DNA from: Aeromonas sp. RU39B | GTDB taxonomy: Bacteria; Pseudomonadota; Gammaproteobacteria; Enterobacterales; Aeromonadaceae | NCBI RefSeq assembly: GCF_900156095.1 | Contig: NZ_FTMJ01000004.1 | Location: 240,972-304,971 of the forward strand | Length of the DNA: 64,000 nt | Reading direction: 5' to 3' | Part shown: positions 63,821-64,000 of the stretch, in pieces | Position numbering within the stretch: position 1 is the first letter of the stretch | Layout of the letters: each line of letters begins with the position of its first letter | Program-made: the position numbers and the translations under genes | The notes under the pieces: model-generated | Told to the model about the DNA's origin: nothing | The model's database searches: none | What the model saw: the letters and a program-made list of their open reading frames with translations, nothing else

Positions 63821-64000
63821 TTACAGCACGTGCACGGAGGAGGTGTTGGTGGTGCCGCTCGGTACCAGAGCACCGGAGACCATCACAACGATGTCACCCT
63901 TCACGCCCATACCGGTCTTCAGCGCCACGTCCATACCGATACGATAGAAGTCGTCGGTAGAGGCGATTTCGTCAACCACGTGAGCAACCACACCCTTGGA
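63821..64000 (-). CDS. pykF: Pyruvate kinase I, C-terminal end only
   Basis: The last 59 codons of a gene that continues past the window edge. The C-terminus [20 protein letters not shown] is that of type I pyruvate kinase (PykF), which converts phosphoenolpyruvate and ADP to pyruvate and ATP at the end of glycolysis. The allosteric domain segment [20 protein letters not shown] precedes it. Confidence 0.95.
   Translation of the reverse strand, partial: SKGVVAHVVDEIASTDDFYRIGMDVALKTGMGVKGDIVVMVSGALVPSGTTNTSSVHVL

Overview
The window reads as a chromosomal segment of a GC-rich gammaproteobacterium, most likely Aeromonas. The evidence is the typical gamma housekeeping blocks (gluQRS-pcnB-folK-panB-panC, aroQ-accB-accC, yhdT-panF, yjtD-thrLABC, argP/argO), proteins close to E. 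coli homologues but with GC-rich codon use, an iron reductase of the family named after A. hydrophila AHA_1954, and an intrinsic phosphoethanolamine transferase resembling the MCR-3 lineage. The genus call is an inference from recall; no database was searched.

Layout. 1-1.4 kb: end of a YadGH-type ABC exporter. 1.5-3.9 kb: minus-strand operon of a two-part YjiH/YjiG membrane protein and an M20 peptidase. 4.1-8.7 kb: minus-strand gluQRS, pcnB, folK, panB, panC; pcnB appears to start at AUU. 8.7-9.4 kb: no protein gene, but a sigma-54-type promoter and three strong terminators that suggest small RNAs where E. coli has dksA. 9.4-12.8 kb: quinone oxidoreductase-like gene, LysR regulator, PTS EIICB. 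12.8-16.9 kb: panF, yhdT, accC, accB, aroQ. 17-20.2 kb: META-domain lipoprotein, aceK, yjtD. 20.2-25.2 kb: complete threonine operon with leader peptide and attenuator. 25.3-26.5 kb: XRE-cupin regulator and GNAT acetyltransferase.

26.5-33 kb is the accessory part. It holds a REP-like repeat array with a Y1 (RAYT) transposase gene and a 335-bp tandem duplication that includes its 5' end, an AAA ATPase gene cut short exactly at an inverted copy of the repeat, a solitary pgl, an orphan two-barrel protein, and an unrecognised minus-strand operon with small ORFs in AT-rich DNA.

33-40.5 kb: EamA exporter and MarR regulator with two perfect operators between them, then a TonB-dependent receptor divergent from a FecBCDE-like iron transporter. 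40.6 kb: tRNA-Ser(CGA). 40.9-46.9 kb: LysR, fdhD, YdeP-like molybdopterin oxidoreductase, EptA. 47-51.8 kb: katG, then a permease-formamidase operon with a clear sigma-54 promoter and an upstream inverted-repeat enhancer candidate. 52.1-61.7 kb: a second iron island (YojI exporter, FhuC, FhuD, FhuB, AraC-GyrI regulator, FhuA-type receptor behind a good Fur box, FhuF-like reductase). 61.6-64 kb: YbaK/YeaK-type editing protein, argO, argP and the 3' end of pykF.

The two iron loci together form a complete route: outer-membrane receptors, periplasmic binding proteins, inner-membrane permeases, ATPases, an iron-siderophore reductase, and an exporter that may recycle ligand. The window carries no CRISPR array, rRNA or intact prophage.
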